64,000 nucleotides of DNA, taken from positions 1-64,000 of the forward strand of contig NZ_OY759867.1 of NCBI RefSeq assembly GCF_963662805.1. Direction: 5' to 3'. The notes beneath the pieces are model-generated. The model saw only the letters and a program-made list of their open reading frames with translations. It was not told the origin of the DNA and searched no databases. A program made the translations under genes and the position numbers. This document shows positions 36,021 to 45,271 of the stretch, piece after piece. Source of the DNA: an uncultured Cohaesibacter sp. GTDB taxonomy: Bacteria; Pseudomonadota; Alphaproteobacteria; Rhizobiales; Cohaesibacteraceae. Positions within the stretch are counted from its first letter, which is position 1. Every line of letters begins with the position of its first letter.

Positions 36021-37430
36021 TTAGCAGCTGTAGTACATGCCGAACTCAACCGGATGCGGGGTGTGTTCGTAATGCAGGATTTCTTCCATTTTCAGCTCGA
36101 TGTAACCTTCGATCTGGTCTTTGGTGAAGACGTCACCAGCAAGCAGGAAGGAATGGTCGGCTTTCAGGCTGTCAATGGCTTCACGCAGAGAACCACAAAC
36201 GGTCGGAATGCCTTCCAGCTCTTCAGCCGGTAGATCATAGAGGTTTTTGTCCATGGCAGCGCCCGGATCGATCTTGTTGGTGATGCCGTCAAGACCAGCC
36301 ATCAGCAGAGCTGCGAAGCAGAGGTACGGGTTCGCGGACGGATCCGGGAAGCGAGCTTCAACGCGTTTTGCTTTGGGGCTTTCGGTCCAGGGAATACGCA
36401 CGCAGCCAGAACGGTTGCGAGCAGAGTAAGCGCGAAGAACCGGAGCTTCGAAGCCCGGGATCAGGCGCTTGTAGGAGTTGGTGGACGGGTTGGTGAAGGC
36501 ATTCAGGGTCTTGGCGTGCTTCAGGATACCACCGATGAAATACAGGGCTTCCTGAGACAGGTCGGCATATTTGTCGCCTGCGAAGAGAGGAGCGCCGTCT
36601 TTCCAGATGGACATGTTGCAGTGCATGCCGGTGCCGTTGTCACCATAGATCGGCTTGGGCATGAAGGTGGCGGATTTGCCGTATGCCTGAGCTACGTTGT
36701 GGATGACATATTTGTATTTCTGCAGTTCGTCAGCCTGTTTGGTCAGGGAGCCGAAGATCAGGCCGAGTTCGTGCTGGCAAGACGCCACTTCGTGGTGGTG
36801 TTTGTCAACTTTCATGCCGATGCTCTTCATGGTGGAGAGCATTTCGGAGCGCATGTCCTGAGCATAGTCGGTCGGGTTGACGGGGAAGTAGCCGCCTTTA
36901 ACGCCCGGACGATGACCGGTGTTACCGCTTTCGTATTCGGTATCGCTGTTCCATGCAGCGTCGATTGCGTCAACTTCGTAGGACACCTTGTTCATGGTGT
37001 TGGAATAGCGAACATCGTCGAAGATGAAGAATTCTGCTTCCGGGCCCCAATAGGAGACGTCGCCGATACCAGAGGATTTCAGGTAGGCTTCTGCTTTCAT
37101 TGCAGTGCCGCGCGGGTCGCGCTCGTAAGGCAGGCCGGTGTCCGGCTCAACGACGGAGCAGTGTACGCAGAGGGTTTTCTCGGCATAGAAAGGATCAATA
37201 TAGATGCTTTCGCAGTCCGGCATCAGCTTCATATCGGAAGCTTCAATCGATTTCCAACCGGCGATAGAGGAGCCGTCGAACATAAAGCCTTCTTCGAGGA
37301 AGTCTTCGTCTACCTGGTCTTCCATAACGGTGACGTGCTGCAGCTTGCCACGCGGGTCGGTGAAGCGAATATCAACATACTTGATTTCTTCATCCGCGAT
37401 CATTTTCACGATTTCAGCAGGTGTGCTCAT
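36021..37430 (-). CDS. glnA: Glutamine synthetase type I
   Basis: A 469-residue enzyme that makes glutamine from glutamate, ammonia and ATP; it is active as a dodecamer. Signatures are FMFDGSSIAGWKSIEASDM, KPIYGDNGTGMHCNMSIWKD (ATP/metal site) and the NPSTNSYKRLIPGFEAP block. The adenylylation-site tyrosine is in MDKNLYDLPAEE near residue 398, so activity control by GlnE is expected. AAAGGA stands 8 bases before the ATG. It lies 226 bases downstream of glnB on the same strand, the classical glnBA order, and is likely co-transcribed. Confidence 0.96.
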   Translation of the reverse strand: MSTPAEIVKMIADEEIKYVDIRFTDPRGKLQHVTVMEDQVDEDFLEEGFMFDGSSIAGWKSIEASDMKLMPDCESIYIDPFYAEKTLCVHCSVVEPDTGLPYERDPRGTAMKAEAYLKSSGIGDVSYWGPEAEFFIFDDVRYSNTMNKVSYEVDAIDAAWNSDTEYESGNTGHRPGVKGGYFPVNPTDYAQDMRSEMLSTMKSIGMKVDKHHHEVASCQHELGLIFGSLTKQADELQKYKYVIHNVAQAYGKSATFMPKPIYGDNGTGMHCNMSIWKDGAPLFAGDKYADLSQEALYFIGGILKHAKTLNAFTNPSTNSYKRLIPGFEAPVLRAYSARNRSGCVRIPWTESPKAKRVEARFPDPSANPYLCFAALLMAGLDGITNKIDPGAAMDKNLYDLPAEELEGIPTVCGSLREAIDSLKADHSFLLAGDVFTKDQIEGYIELKMEEILHYEHTPHPVEFGMYYSC

Positions 37431-37656
37431 TCCAGTATCCTTTACTGCCTGTTGACCGAAAGCTCTTGTTCCCTGGCTCCATCCCTGCGGCGTTCCGCTC
37501 GGCTTTCGCGGGAGATCTTTCGGGTTTTACCTGTTGCTTGTTGATTGGTTCAGAGAGTTTCTTGGGTTCTTACACCGGTCTTGCTCGGGGAAAGGATTGC
37601 CCGTCGATAGTCGATAAAAGGGGTGCGCGGTTGAGAGCCGCTGCACCCGTTCTCGA

Positions 37657-37995
37657 TTAGATTGCTTCGTCGCCGGTCTCGCCGGTACGAATGCGAATAG
37701 CCTGTTCCACGGAGGAAATGAAGATCTTGCCATCGCCGATGCGGCCGGTCTGGGCTGCTTTCTGGATGGCTTCTACTGCCTGATCGACCTGATCGTCAGA
37801 GAGAATGACTTCAACTTTGACCTTCGGGAGGAAGTCGACGACATATTCGGCGCCGCGATACAGTTCGGTGTGGCCTTTCTGGCGGCCAAAACCCTTGGCT
37901 TCGATGACGGTGATGCCCTGCAGACCAACTTCCTGCAGTGCTTCTTTCACTTCATCAAGTTTGAAGGGTTTAATGATTGCCTCAATCTTTTTCAT
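37657..37995 (-). CDS. glnB: Nitrogen regulatory protein P-II
   Basis: A 112-residue trimeric signal protein that senses 2-oxoglutarate, ATP/ADP and, through GlnD, glutamine. From ATG 37995 it reads MKKIEAIIKPFKLDEVKEAL. The uridylylated Tyr51 is in the T-loop GHTELYRGAEYVVDF. The B- and C-loop residues (TGRIGDGKIFI and IRIRTGETGDEAI) are intact. An upstream in-frame methionine would add six residues and lacks support. Position ahead of glnA fits the GlnB rather than the GlnK/AmtB type. Confidence 0.95.
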   Translation of the reverse strand: MKKIEAIIKPFKLDEVKEALQEVGLQGITVIEAKGFGRQKGHTELYRGAEYVVDFLPKVKVEVILSDDQVDQAVEAIQKAAQTGRIGDGKIFISSVEQAIRIRTGETGDEAI

Positions 37996-38669
37996 AGCTG
38001 TTAGCTTCCCCAATTGCTGCCCTAGGGCGCCCTGTGCGGCTTGTTGCCAAGGCCAATCTTAACGCGGCAGACCTTTCGAGTGGTCGATTTTTTTGCTGAA
38101 TGGCCTTTGTTGCAAACACCAATCTGGCGGCGAACGCCGGAATAGCTGGCATTCCATCCAGTTTGTGAAATTTTATGCATTCTGCGTGCCAATCCTGTTG
38201 CCCGAAATAAAAGCAGGAAAAGTGCGGTTTAACCAGTGTAGGATGGTCGAATTATCAGGCATTTTGGGGAAAGCATGTGATGCAAAACTATGCAAATGAT
38301 TAATTTTAATGCAATTTAGACTCGAGCGAGTGCGGTGAAGTGCCTGCGAATTGGAATTTTCCCGCTCACTCCCCCCACTTTGTGACCTACTTTTGCATAA
38401 TATGCGGGCATTTTTTCCTGTTGAAACGTTGGGCGTTAAAATCCGGCATGTTCTGGTGGGGCCTGCATTATGCGTGATGCTTGGCGTTCGAGGATGGCTC
38501 GGATGAGGCCGTTTGCATTCTTTGTGGGCAGGGTATCCAAAAAGTCACTCTCGACTGCCTTGCCCAATTGTCCTTCCTTCGCGCTCTGGTTAGTGTTCTG
38601 AGGCCGGATTCTCTTTTGGATATCCTTGAGGGACCAGAATAGTGGCACATCGACCAAGGGAGCGAGCCA
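37996..38669. other. Divergent regulatory region between glnB and nnr
   Basis: About 670 bases holding the sigma-54 promoter and otherwise AT-rich stretches. No gene could be supported. NtrC sites would be expected at about 38250-38420, but I could not place them with confidence. Confidence 0.5.
38177..38191 (-). promoter_or_regulatory. Probable sigma-54 promoter of glnB-glnA
   Basis: On the minus strand the sequence is TGGCACGCAGAATGC, compared with the consensus TGGCAC-N5-TTGC. The invariant GG and GC doublets are correctly spaced, and only one of the weaker -12 bases differs. It lies about 180 bases upstream of the glnB ATG. NtrC-dependent sigma-54 promoters ahead of glnBA are well known in alphaproteobacteria. 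Confidence 0.7.
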
Positions 38670-40301
38670 ATGTCTGAACAGCTGGACACTGCAGTGGAAA
38701 TTCTGACCCCTGAACAGATGGGGCGGGCTGACCGGCTGGCCATCGATGCCGGCACGCCCGGTATCGAGTTGATGCAGGCGGTCGGCAAGGCTATCGCCGA
38801 TGCTGCCATCGATCTGCTCGAGGAGCGCACCGGGTCTGGTGCGTCGGGCATGGTGTGTATCCTGTGTGGGCCGGGCAACAATGGCGGGGACGGTTTCGTT
38901 GCTGCCCAGTTGCTGGAAGAGGAGGGCTGGAGCGTTCTGCTCGGCTGTGTCGTCGATGTCGATGACCTTACGGGTGATGCCCGGCTGGCTGCGGATGAGT
39001 GGGGAGATGAGGTGTTCAACATCTCGCCGCGCCTGTGGGAGGATGCGGATCTTGTCATTGATGCGCTGTTCGGGGCAGGGCTCACGCGTCCCATCACCGG
39101 GGAGTTGGCCGAAATCATCGAAGCTCTCAACAAGAGCGGACTTCCTGTTCTCTCGGTCGATTTGCCCAGCGGTGTCGATGGAAGGAGCGGGCAGATCGGC
39201 GGAGCCTCTGTTCGAGCCGACGGCACCGTCACTTTCTTTCGTAAGAAACCGGGGCATCTGCTCTATCCGGGCAAGGCCTCCTGTGGCCGCGTCGAGTGTG
39301 TTGATATCGGAATCAAGGCCGAAGTTCTTGATGAAGCAGGATATTGTGCGCTTGAGAATGCGCCGTCCCTGTGGCTCGACAACTGGCCGGAGGCTCTGAA
39401 GCCGCTTGCCAGCATCGCTCTCGGGCGGCTTGCAGATCACAAATTCCATCGCGGCCATTGTCTCGTTCTGAGCGGGGATCAGCTGCATAGCGGTGCAGCG
39501 CGTTTGGCGGCAAGGTCTGCGTTGCGGGCCGGGGCAGGGCTTGTCACGCTGGCACCACCGCTAGAGGCTGCCGCGCTTGTTGCCTCACATGTCACTGCCG
39601 TGATGGTCGAGCCGGTGAATGATGCAGACGCGCTCGATGCTGTGCTTCAGCGGCGCAGCTACGATGTGATCGTGGCGGGTCCTGCGCTGGGGACCGATGA
39701 GGAGCGTCGTGCTCTTCTCTATAAGGTTTTGGAAAAGGATGCCTCGCTGCTGCTTGATGCCGATGCGATCACTTGCCTGTCAGAAGGCATGGAGACCGGT
39801 GAGATCGACATGTCGATCCTGAGTGATAGCCCGGCCGCGCTTGCGGGTGGTCTGGTGATCACGCCGCATGAGGGAGAATTTGCCCGACTGTTTCCGGATC
39901 TGTCCCATCGGGTGCGCGAGGACAAGGGCCTGTCCAAGCTCGATTGTGCTCTGCTGGCTGCAAAGCGCAGCGGTGCCGTCATTGTGCTCAAGGGGGCAGA
40001 CAGCGTGATTGCAAGCCCTGACGGGCAGGCGGTGATCCACAGTCAGGGCATTCCCTATCTCGCGACGGCGGGAAGCGGGGATGTTCTTGCGGGAATCGTT
40101 GCGGGCCTTCTGGCACAGGGGATGCCAACGCTCGATGCGGCCTGTGCCGGGGTCTGGCTTCATGGTCGGGCCGGGCTTCTGTTCGGGCCGGGGTTGATTG
40201 CCGAGGATCTGCCCGAACTTTTGCCACAGATTTATGAGCAACTGGGGGAATTGATCCCGTCCGATTTCAATCCTTCCGAATGGCTGGGCATGGATGACTG
40301 A
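38670..40301 (+). CDS. nnr: Bifunctional NAD(P)H-hydrate epimerase / ADP-dependent NAD(P)H-hydrate dehydratase
   Basis: A 543-residue fusion that repairs hydrated NADH and NADPH. The N-terminal YjeF_N epimerase domain (about 1-220) has CGPGNNGGDGFVAAQLLEE, DALFGAGLTRPITG and SVDLPSGVDG. The C-terminal ribokinase-like dehydratase domain (about 245-535) has RSALRAGAGLVTLAPP, DADAITCLS, VITPHEGEFARLF, and the anion-hole/base region YLATAGSGDVLAGIVAGL. AAGGGAG stands before the ATG. Transcribed divergently from glnB; a link to nitrogen control is not implied. Confidence 0.93.
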   Translation: MSEQLDTAVEILTPEQMGRADRLAIDAGTPGIELMQAVGKAIADAAIDLLEERTGSGASGMVCILCGPGNNGGDGFVAAQLLEEEGWSVLLGCVVDVDDLTGDARLAADEWGDEVFNISPRLWEDADLVIDALFGAGLTRPITGELAEIIEALNKSGLPVLSVDLPSGVDGRSGQIGGASVRADGTVTFFRKKPGHLLYPGKASCGRVECVDIGIKAEVLDEAGYCALENAPSLWLDNWPEALKPLASIALGRLADHKFHRGHCLVLSGDQLHSGAARLAARSALRAGAGLVTLAPPLEAAALVASHVTAVMVEPVNDADALDAVLQRRSYDVIVAGPALGTDEERRALLYKVLEKDASLLLDADAITCLSEGMETGEIDMSILSDSPAALAGGLVITPHEGEFARLFPDLSHRVREDKGLSKLDCALLAAKRSGAVIVLKGADSVIASPDGQAVIHSQGIPYLATAGSGDVLAGIVAGLLAQGMPTLDAACAGVWLHGRAGLLFGPGLIAEDLPELLPQIYEQLGELIPSDFNPSEWLGMDD

Positions 40302-40501
40302 CGGGGTTTTGTGACGGGGCTGATCCGCGTCGCGGACTGCGCCGGAAACACCGGAATCTAAGATTTTCTGTGGCTTTTGGGTGCGATTCCCCCAAGCAGG
40401 CCGGGGAATTCTGGATGGAATGTGAATTTTCCTTTGCGCTTTCCGGATCGGGTGTTATAGAGGCTCCGCTCGATTTGCTGGCGTGATGTGCGCTGCGCTG
40501 T

Positions 40502-40586
<85 letters not shown>

Positions 40587-40804
40587 TTGGCTTCTTTTTT
40601 CCGATGTTGAATTGGAAACGGGGAGGAGATTGGGAAAGGCTGCCCGGAATGAACGGCGGCCTATCTTTGTTGATGCTCACGGCCATAGCGCATTCGGCAA
40701 CAGCAATCGAAACGAATTTGGGCCTCTTGAGCTCTCGTCTGAAGTGACGGGTTGCATGGCATGCCCTGAACCGTAGCGAATTAAAAGAACGAAAGCAGAT
40801 TGAT

Positions 40805-42154
40805 ATGCAGGTAACTGAATCCCTGTCCGAAGGTCTGAAACGCGAACTGAAAGTCGTTGTTCCTGCGTCTGATCTCGAAGCCAAACTCGTGGCCAAAATC
40901 GATGAGATCAAAGGCCAGGTCCGGATCAACGGCTTCCGCCCAGGCAAGGTGCCGGCATCTCATGTTCGTAAACTGCACGGCAAAGCTCTGATGAGCGAGA
41001 TCGTTCAGGAGCTGATCGGCGAGACCACTCGGACCACTCTTCAGGAACGCGAAGAGAAAGCGGCCATGCAGCCGCAGTACAAGCTGACTGAAGACGAGCT
41101 TGAAGCCGAAAAAATCATGGATGGCAAAGCGGATCTCGAATTCGACATTATCTATGAAGTGCTGCCGAGCTTTGAAGTGGCTGACGTCTCCGGCGTTGAA
41201 ATCGAGCGCCCAGTTGTTGACGTCGAGGACAGCGAAGTTGAAGAGCGTCTGACCCAGATTGCCGAAAGCTCCCGTCCTTTCGAAACCAAAAAAGGCAAGG
41301 CAAAGAAAGGCGACAAGGTCGTCATGTCTTACCTCGGTAAGATCGACGGCGAGCCGTTTGAAGGCGGCGCTGACGAGAACGGCCAGCTGGTGCTTGGCTC
41401 CGGCCAGTTCATCCCCGGCTTCGAAGATCAGCTGATTGGCGTTTCTGCCGGTGACGAAACCGTCGTAAAGGTCAAGTTCCCTGAAGAATATGGTGCAGAG
41501 CATCTGGCTGGCAAAGATGCCGAGTTCGACATCGTCGTCAAGGAAGTTCAGGCTCCGGGCGAGCTGGAACTGAATGACGATTTTGCTACCAAGCTCGGCC
41601 TTGAGTCCCTTGATAAACTCAAGGAAATCATCAAGGATCAGATCGTTTCGCAGTATGGCGCCCTGACCCGTCAGCGCGTCAAACGCCAGCTTCTGGACAA
41701 GATGGACGACCTGCACAAATTCGACGTGCCGCCGACCCTTCTTGAACAAGAGTTCAACAACATCTGGCAGCAGGTTACCGCCGAAATGAACGAAGCGGGC
41801 AAAACCTTCGAAGATGAAGACACCACCGAAGAGAAAGCACAGGAAGAATACAAGGCCATTGCCGAACGTCGCGTTCGTCTGGGTCTGGTCCTGTCTGAAA
41901 TCGGCGAGAAAAACGAAATCAAGGTTTCCGACGAGGAAGTGCAGCGCGGCATCATGCAGCGCGCTCAGCAGTTCCCCGGTCAGGAGCGTCAGGTGTTTGA
42001 ATATTACGCCAAGAACGCTGATGCCCTTGCTTCCATCCGTGCCCCGATCTTTGAAGAGAAGGTCGTGGACTATCTGCTCGAGCTGGTGAAGGTTGAAGAT
42101 AAGACCGTGACCAAGGAAGAGCTGGAGAAGCTGGCATCTGAAGACGACGAATAA
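40805..42154 (+). CDS. tig: Trigger factor, ribosome-associated chaperone
   Basis: A 449-residue chaperone that binds the ribosome exit tunnel and shields nascent chains. The N-terminal ribosome-binding domain contains the signature FRPGKVPASHV. A FKBP-type prolyl isomerase domain follows (about 155-245, KKGDKVVMSYLGKIDGEPFE). The helical substrate-binding domain ends in a Glu/Lys-rich tail. It heads the tig-clpP-clpX-lon group conserved across proteobacteria. Confidence 0.96.
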   Translation: MQVTESLSEGLKRELKVVVPASDLEAKLVAKIDEIKGQVRINGFRPGKVPASHVRKLHGKALMSEIVQELIGETTRTTLQEREEKAAMQPQYKLTEDELEAEKIMDGKADLEFDIIYEVLPSFEVADVSGVEIERPVVDVEDSEVEERLTQIAESSRPFETKKGKAKKGDKVVMSYLGKIDGEPFEGGADENGQLVLGSGQFIPGFEDQLIGVSAGDETVVKVKFPEEYGAEHLAGKDAEFDIVVKEVQAPGELELNDDFATKLGLESLDKLKEIIKDQIVSQYGALTRQRVKRQLLDKMDDLHKFDVPPTLLEQEFNNIWQQVTAEMNEAGKTFEDEDTTEEKAQEEYKAIAERRVRLGLVLSEIGEKNEIKVSDEEVQRGIMQRAQQFPGQERQVFEYYAKNADALASIRAPIFEEKVVDYLLELVKVEDKTVTKEELEKLASEDDE

Positions 42155-42180
42155 GATCGTCTGATCCTGTGAGACAAGTG

Positions 42181-42209
42181 AAACGCCTGCCGGTTCCGGT
42201 GGGCGTTTT
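42181..42209 (+). terminator. Terminator after tig
   Basis: The stem AAACGCC/GGCGTTT encloses an inner CCGG-TT-CCGG stem and ends in TTTT. It starts 27 bases after the stop. Confidence 0.75.
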
Positions 42210-42697
42210 GCGTTGTTCAGGTTTCGGATAAACCTGCGTAAAACAGACGTTTTTCGCAGCTGGGCAGATTTTGGAATGCTGTAAGGGGACCGTTCACCAT
42301 TTCCGTTCACTTTGTCCGTTGAATGGGGCTGGTCAGACCCTATGTAACGTGAATAGGATTTCGGTGAAGCCGGATTCTTCCCCAAGATGCTTTCTTGTGG
42401 CAGGTCGTCAGTAAAATGTTCACTCTCGCGATGCTAGGAGTGAAAAAGGTCTGAATTCCGGCGATTCGATTGTCTGACGCGTCGGTGATTGTCTGAAAGA
42501 TGACAAGCATTCCAAGCGGTCCTGTCTCGAAGGCTGCCGCGTTCCGGTCGATTGCAGGGCTGGCCCGCAATTTGCTTGGGTTTTCAATGATGGTTTTTTG
42601 CCATCGGATTGCCGTATTCTCGTGAAGGGAATTTGGTGACAAAAACGGCGTGGTTTGGCGAGTCGGAATGCCAACCCGCCCTGATAAGGGAAGTGCA
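42210..42697. other. Intergenic region before clpP
   Basis: About 490 bases with no supported gene. It presumably holds the clpP promoter. I saw no clean heat-shock or vegetative promoter motif. Confidence 0.45.
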
Positions 42698-43345
42698 ATG
42701 AAGGATCCAATTGATCTTGCAATGAATTTGGTCCCGATGGTGGTGGAACAGTCCAACCGCGGAGAACGCGCCTACGATATTTATTCGCGTCTGCTGAAAG
42801 AACGCGTGATTTTTATCACCGGGCCGATCGAAGATCATATGGCGACCCTGGTTAGCGCTCAGTTGCTCTATCTGGAAGCGGAAAATCCCAAAAAGGAAAT
42901 TTCGCTCTACATCAACTCACCCGGTGGTGTCGTGACGGCCGGTATGGCCATCTATGACACGATGCAGTTCATCAAGCCCCCTGTCGCTACCCTCTGCATG
43001 GGTCAAGCTGCGTCCATGGGCTCGCTGCTGCTCTGTGCCGGTGAGAAGGACATGCGTTTTGCGCTGCCGAACGCCCGCATCATGGTGCATCAGCCCTCGG
43101 GCGGGTTCCAGGGACAGGCGTCCGACATTCAGCGTCATGCAGAAGACATTCTGAAGATGAAGCGCCGTCTCAATGAGGTTTATGTGAAGCACTGTGGTCA
43201 GGACTATGACACGGTGGAGAAGACCCTTGATCGCGACCACTTCATGACCGCGACCGAAGCCCTCGATTGGGGCCTAGTTGACCGCGTGGTTGAAAATCGC
43301 TCGTCGCTCGCTGAAAATGGCGAGGATGGCGACAAGAAAGACTAA
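42698..43345 (+). CDS. clpP: ATP-dependent Clp protease proteolytic subunit
   Basis: A 215-residue serine protease subunit that forms the double heptameric chamber served by ClpX and ClpA. The catalytic serine is S106 in GQAASMGSLLL and the histidine is H131 in IMVHQPSGGFQGQA; an Asp lies in TLDRDHFMTATEA. I start at ATG 42698 (MKDPIDLAMNLVPMVVEQ) because AAGGGAAG stands directly ahead and the start matches the usual processed N-terminus; in-frame methionines further upstream lack a site. clpX follows after 256 bases. Confidence 0.95.
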   Translation: MKDPIDLAMNLVPMVVEQSNRGERAYDIYSRLLKERVIFITGPIEDHMATLVSAQLLYLEAENPKKEISLYINSPGGVVTAGMAIYDTMQFIKPPVATLCMGQAASMGSLLLCAGEKDMRFALPNARIMVHQPSGGFQGQASDIQRHAEDILKMKRRLNEVYVKHCGQDYDTVEKTLDRDHFMTATEALDWGLVDRVVENRSSLAENGEDGDKKD

Positions 43346-43601
43346 AGCCGGGCTCATCCGGCAGTGCTAGAGCCGTGCTGCCGGGCGACCCGCCCAGATG
43401 GTGATGTTAAGCCTATGTTGATCATTTGGGGTACATGCTTTTAGAAATCTGTTGCCGTGCCCGCGTTTTTGGGAAAATTATGCAATCGGTAGCAGTGAGA
43501 AGGGTTTATTTTGCTTGCAGCCAGTGCTGTGCACCATAAACTAGACAATCAGGCAGGAATCTCGGGTTCGGTCTGGTGGCAACGAAAGAAGAGGCACCTA
43601 C

Positions 43602-44870
43602 ATGAGTAAGGCCGGTGGTGGCGATAACAAAAACACGCTTTACTGTTCCTTCTGTGGCAAGAGCCAGCATGAAGTGCGCAAACTGATTGCAGGTCCAACC
43701 GTGTTCATCTGTGATGAATGCGTCGAATTGTGCATGGATATCATTCGCGAGGAAAACAAGTCCTCGCTGGTCAAATCCAAGGACGGTATTCCGACTCCGC
43801 AAGAGATCTGCGAAGTGCTGGACGACTATGTCATCGGTCAGGATCGTGCCAAGCGTGTGCTTTCGGTTGCCGTACATAACCATTACAAGCGTCTGGCCCA
43901 TGGCAAGAAAAGCTCCGATATCGAGCTTGCCAAATCCAACATCATGCTGATCGGCCCGACCGGTTGCGGCAAGACCTTCCTTGCCCAGACCATGGCCCGC
44001 ATCCTTGACGTTCCTTTCACGATGGCCGACGCCACCACTCTGACCGAAGCCGGTTATGTGGGTGAGGATGTCGAGAACATCATTCTCAAGCTGCTTCAGG
44101 CCGCCGACTACAATGTCGAGCAGGCACAGCGCGGCATTGTCTATATCGACGAGATCGACAAGATCTCGCGCAAGTCGGACAATCCGTCGATCACCCGTGA
44201 CGTCTCGGGTGAGGGTGTGCAGCAGGCGCTTCTGAAGATCATGGAAGGCACCGTTGCTTCCGTACCGCCGCAGGGTGGCCGCAAGCATCCGCAGCAGGAA
44301 TTCCTGCAGGTCGACACCTCGAACATCCTGTTCATCTGTGGTGGCGCCTTTGCGGGCCTTGACAAGATCATCGCTGCTCGCGGCAACGACACCTCGATCG
44401 GTTTCTCGGCCAAGGTCAAGGATGCCGATGAGCGTGGCACCGGTGAGCTGTTCCGCGAACTGGAGCCGGAAGATCTGCTCAAGTTTGGCCTGATTCCCGA
44501 ATTTGTCGGTCGTCTGCCGGTTCTGGCGACGCTGGAAGATCTTGATGAAGATGCGCTCATCTCCATCCTGTCCCAGCCCAAGAACGCCATCGTCAAGCAG
44601 TATCAGGCTCTCTTCGAGATGGAAGGCGTCCGCCTGTCATTCCACGAGGAAGCCCTGCGCGCGGTTGCCAATAAAGCAATTGAGCGCAAGACCGGTGCTC
44701 GTGGTCTTCGCTCCATTCTTGAAGGCATTCTGCTCGACACCATGTATGAGCTGCCGGGTCTTGAAGGTGTGGAAGAGGTTGTCATTTCTGGTGATGTGGT
44801 CACCGGTGACGCGCGCCCGCTCTACATCTACAGCGACATCAGCAAAGAGGCCGAGCCGTCCACCGCATGA
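43602..44870 (+). CDS. clpX: ATP-dependent Clp protease ATP-binding subunit ClpX
   Basis: A 422-residue AAA+ unfoldase. The N-terminal C4 zinc domain (CSFCGKSQHEVRK and FICDECVELC) recognises adaptors and substrates. Walker A is GPTGCGKT (118-125), Walker B is IVYIDEIDKIS, and the GYVGEDVEN pore segment and the C-terminal ERKTGARGLRSI sensor-2 region are intact. With ClpP it forms the main regulatory protease, including cell-cycle control in alphaproteobacteria. Confidence 0.97.
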   Translation: MSKAGGGDNKNTLYCSFCGKSQHEVRKLIAGPTVFICDECVELCMDIIREENKSSLVKSKDGIPTPQEICEVLDDYVIGQDRAKRVLSVAVHNHYKRLAHGKKSSDIELAKSNIMLIGPTGCGKTFLAQTMARILDVPFTMADATTLTEAGYVGEDVENIILKLLQAADYNVEQAQRGIVYIDEIDKISRKSDNPSITRDVSGEGVQQALLKIMEGTVASVPPQGGRKHPQQEFLQVDTSNILFICGGAFAGLDKIIAARGNDTSIGFSAKVKDADERGTGELFRELEPEDLLKFGLIPEFVGRLPVLATLEDLDEDALISILSQPKNAIVKQYQALFEMEGVRLSFHEEALRAVANKAIERKTGARGLRSILEGILLDTMYELPGLEGVEEVVISGDVVTGDARPLYIYSDISKEAEPSTA

Positions 44871-44904
44871 AAGCCTCTGGATGCTGAAACTGAGATTTGA
44901 AAAT

Positions 44905-44930
44905 GGGCGGCCCAAGGTCGCCCTTTTTTT
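44905..44930 (+). terminator. Terminator after clpX
   Basis: The stem GGGCG/CGCCC is followed by seven T. It starts 35 bases after the clpX stop. Confidence 0.75.
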
Positions 44931-45061
44931 GTCTTTTTGCAGGAAAGCCGTTAGAATGCCGATATTTAGGCGTTTGATTGCCTGCGATCTGGGCATCTGT
45001 TCAAGGCTTGATCGATCGGCTTGGGCTTTGTTCACAATATCGATACTCGATTGTGGAGTGG

Positions 45062-45091
45062 CTTGAAAAGCCTGTCGCCAAGTCCCAACTA
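45062..45091 (+). promoter_or_regulatory. Candidate heat-shock (RpoH) promoter of lon
   Basis: CTTGAAAA at 45062-45069 followed by CCCAACTA at 45084-45091 resembles the RpoH pattern CTTGAAA-N13/15-CCCCATNT, allowing mismatches in the -10 part. It lies about 210 bases before lon, a classical heat-shock gene. Confidence 0.4.
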
Positions 45092-45271
45092 GATGATACC
45101 GTGTGATCACACCTGTGCGTGAATCGCACCTCTATGCCGGAGACCGTAGTGACCTCATTGGCTCGCAGAAGAGCGTGAGGCGTAGTTCCGGTTCGATTGC
45201 GGGCCAGTCACGGCCGCAGAATTGTCCTGTCTTTACCGGAAGGGCAAATCTAACAAGAAAGGTAGGAATGC

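Noticed and set aside
40781..42385. A 534-codon open frame on the minus strand
   Set aside because: It is antisense to trigger factor and is made of Phe/Leu-rich sequence that mirrors tig codons.
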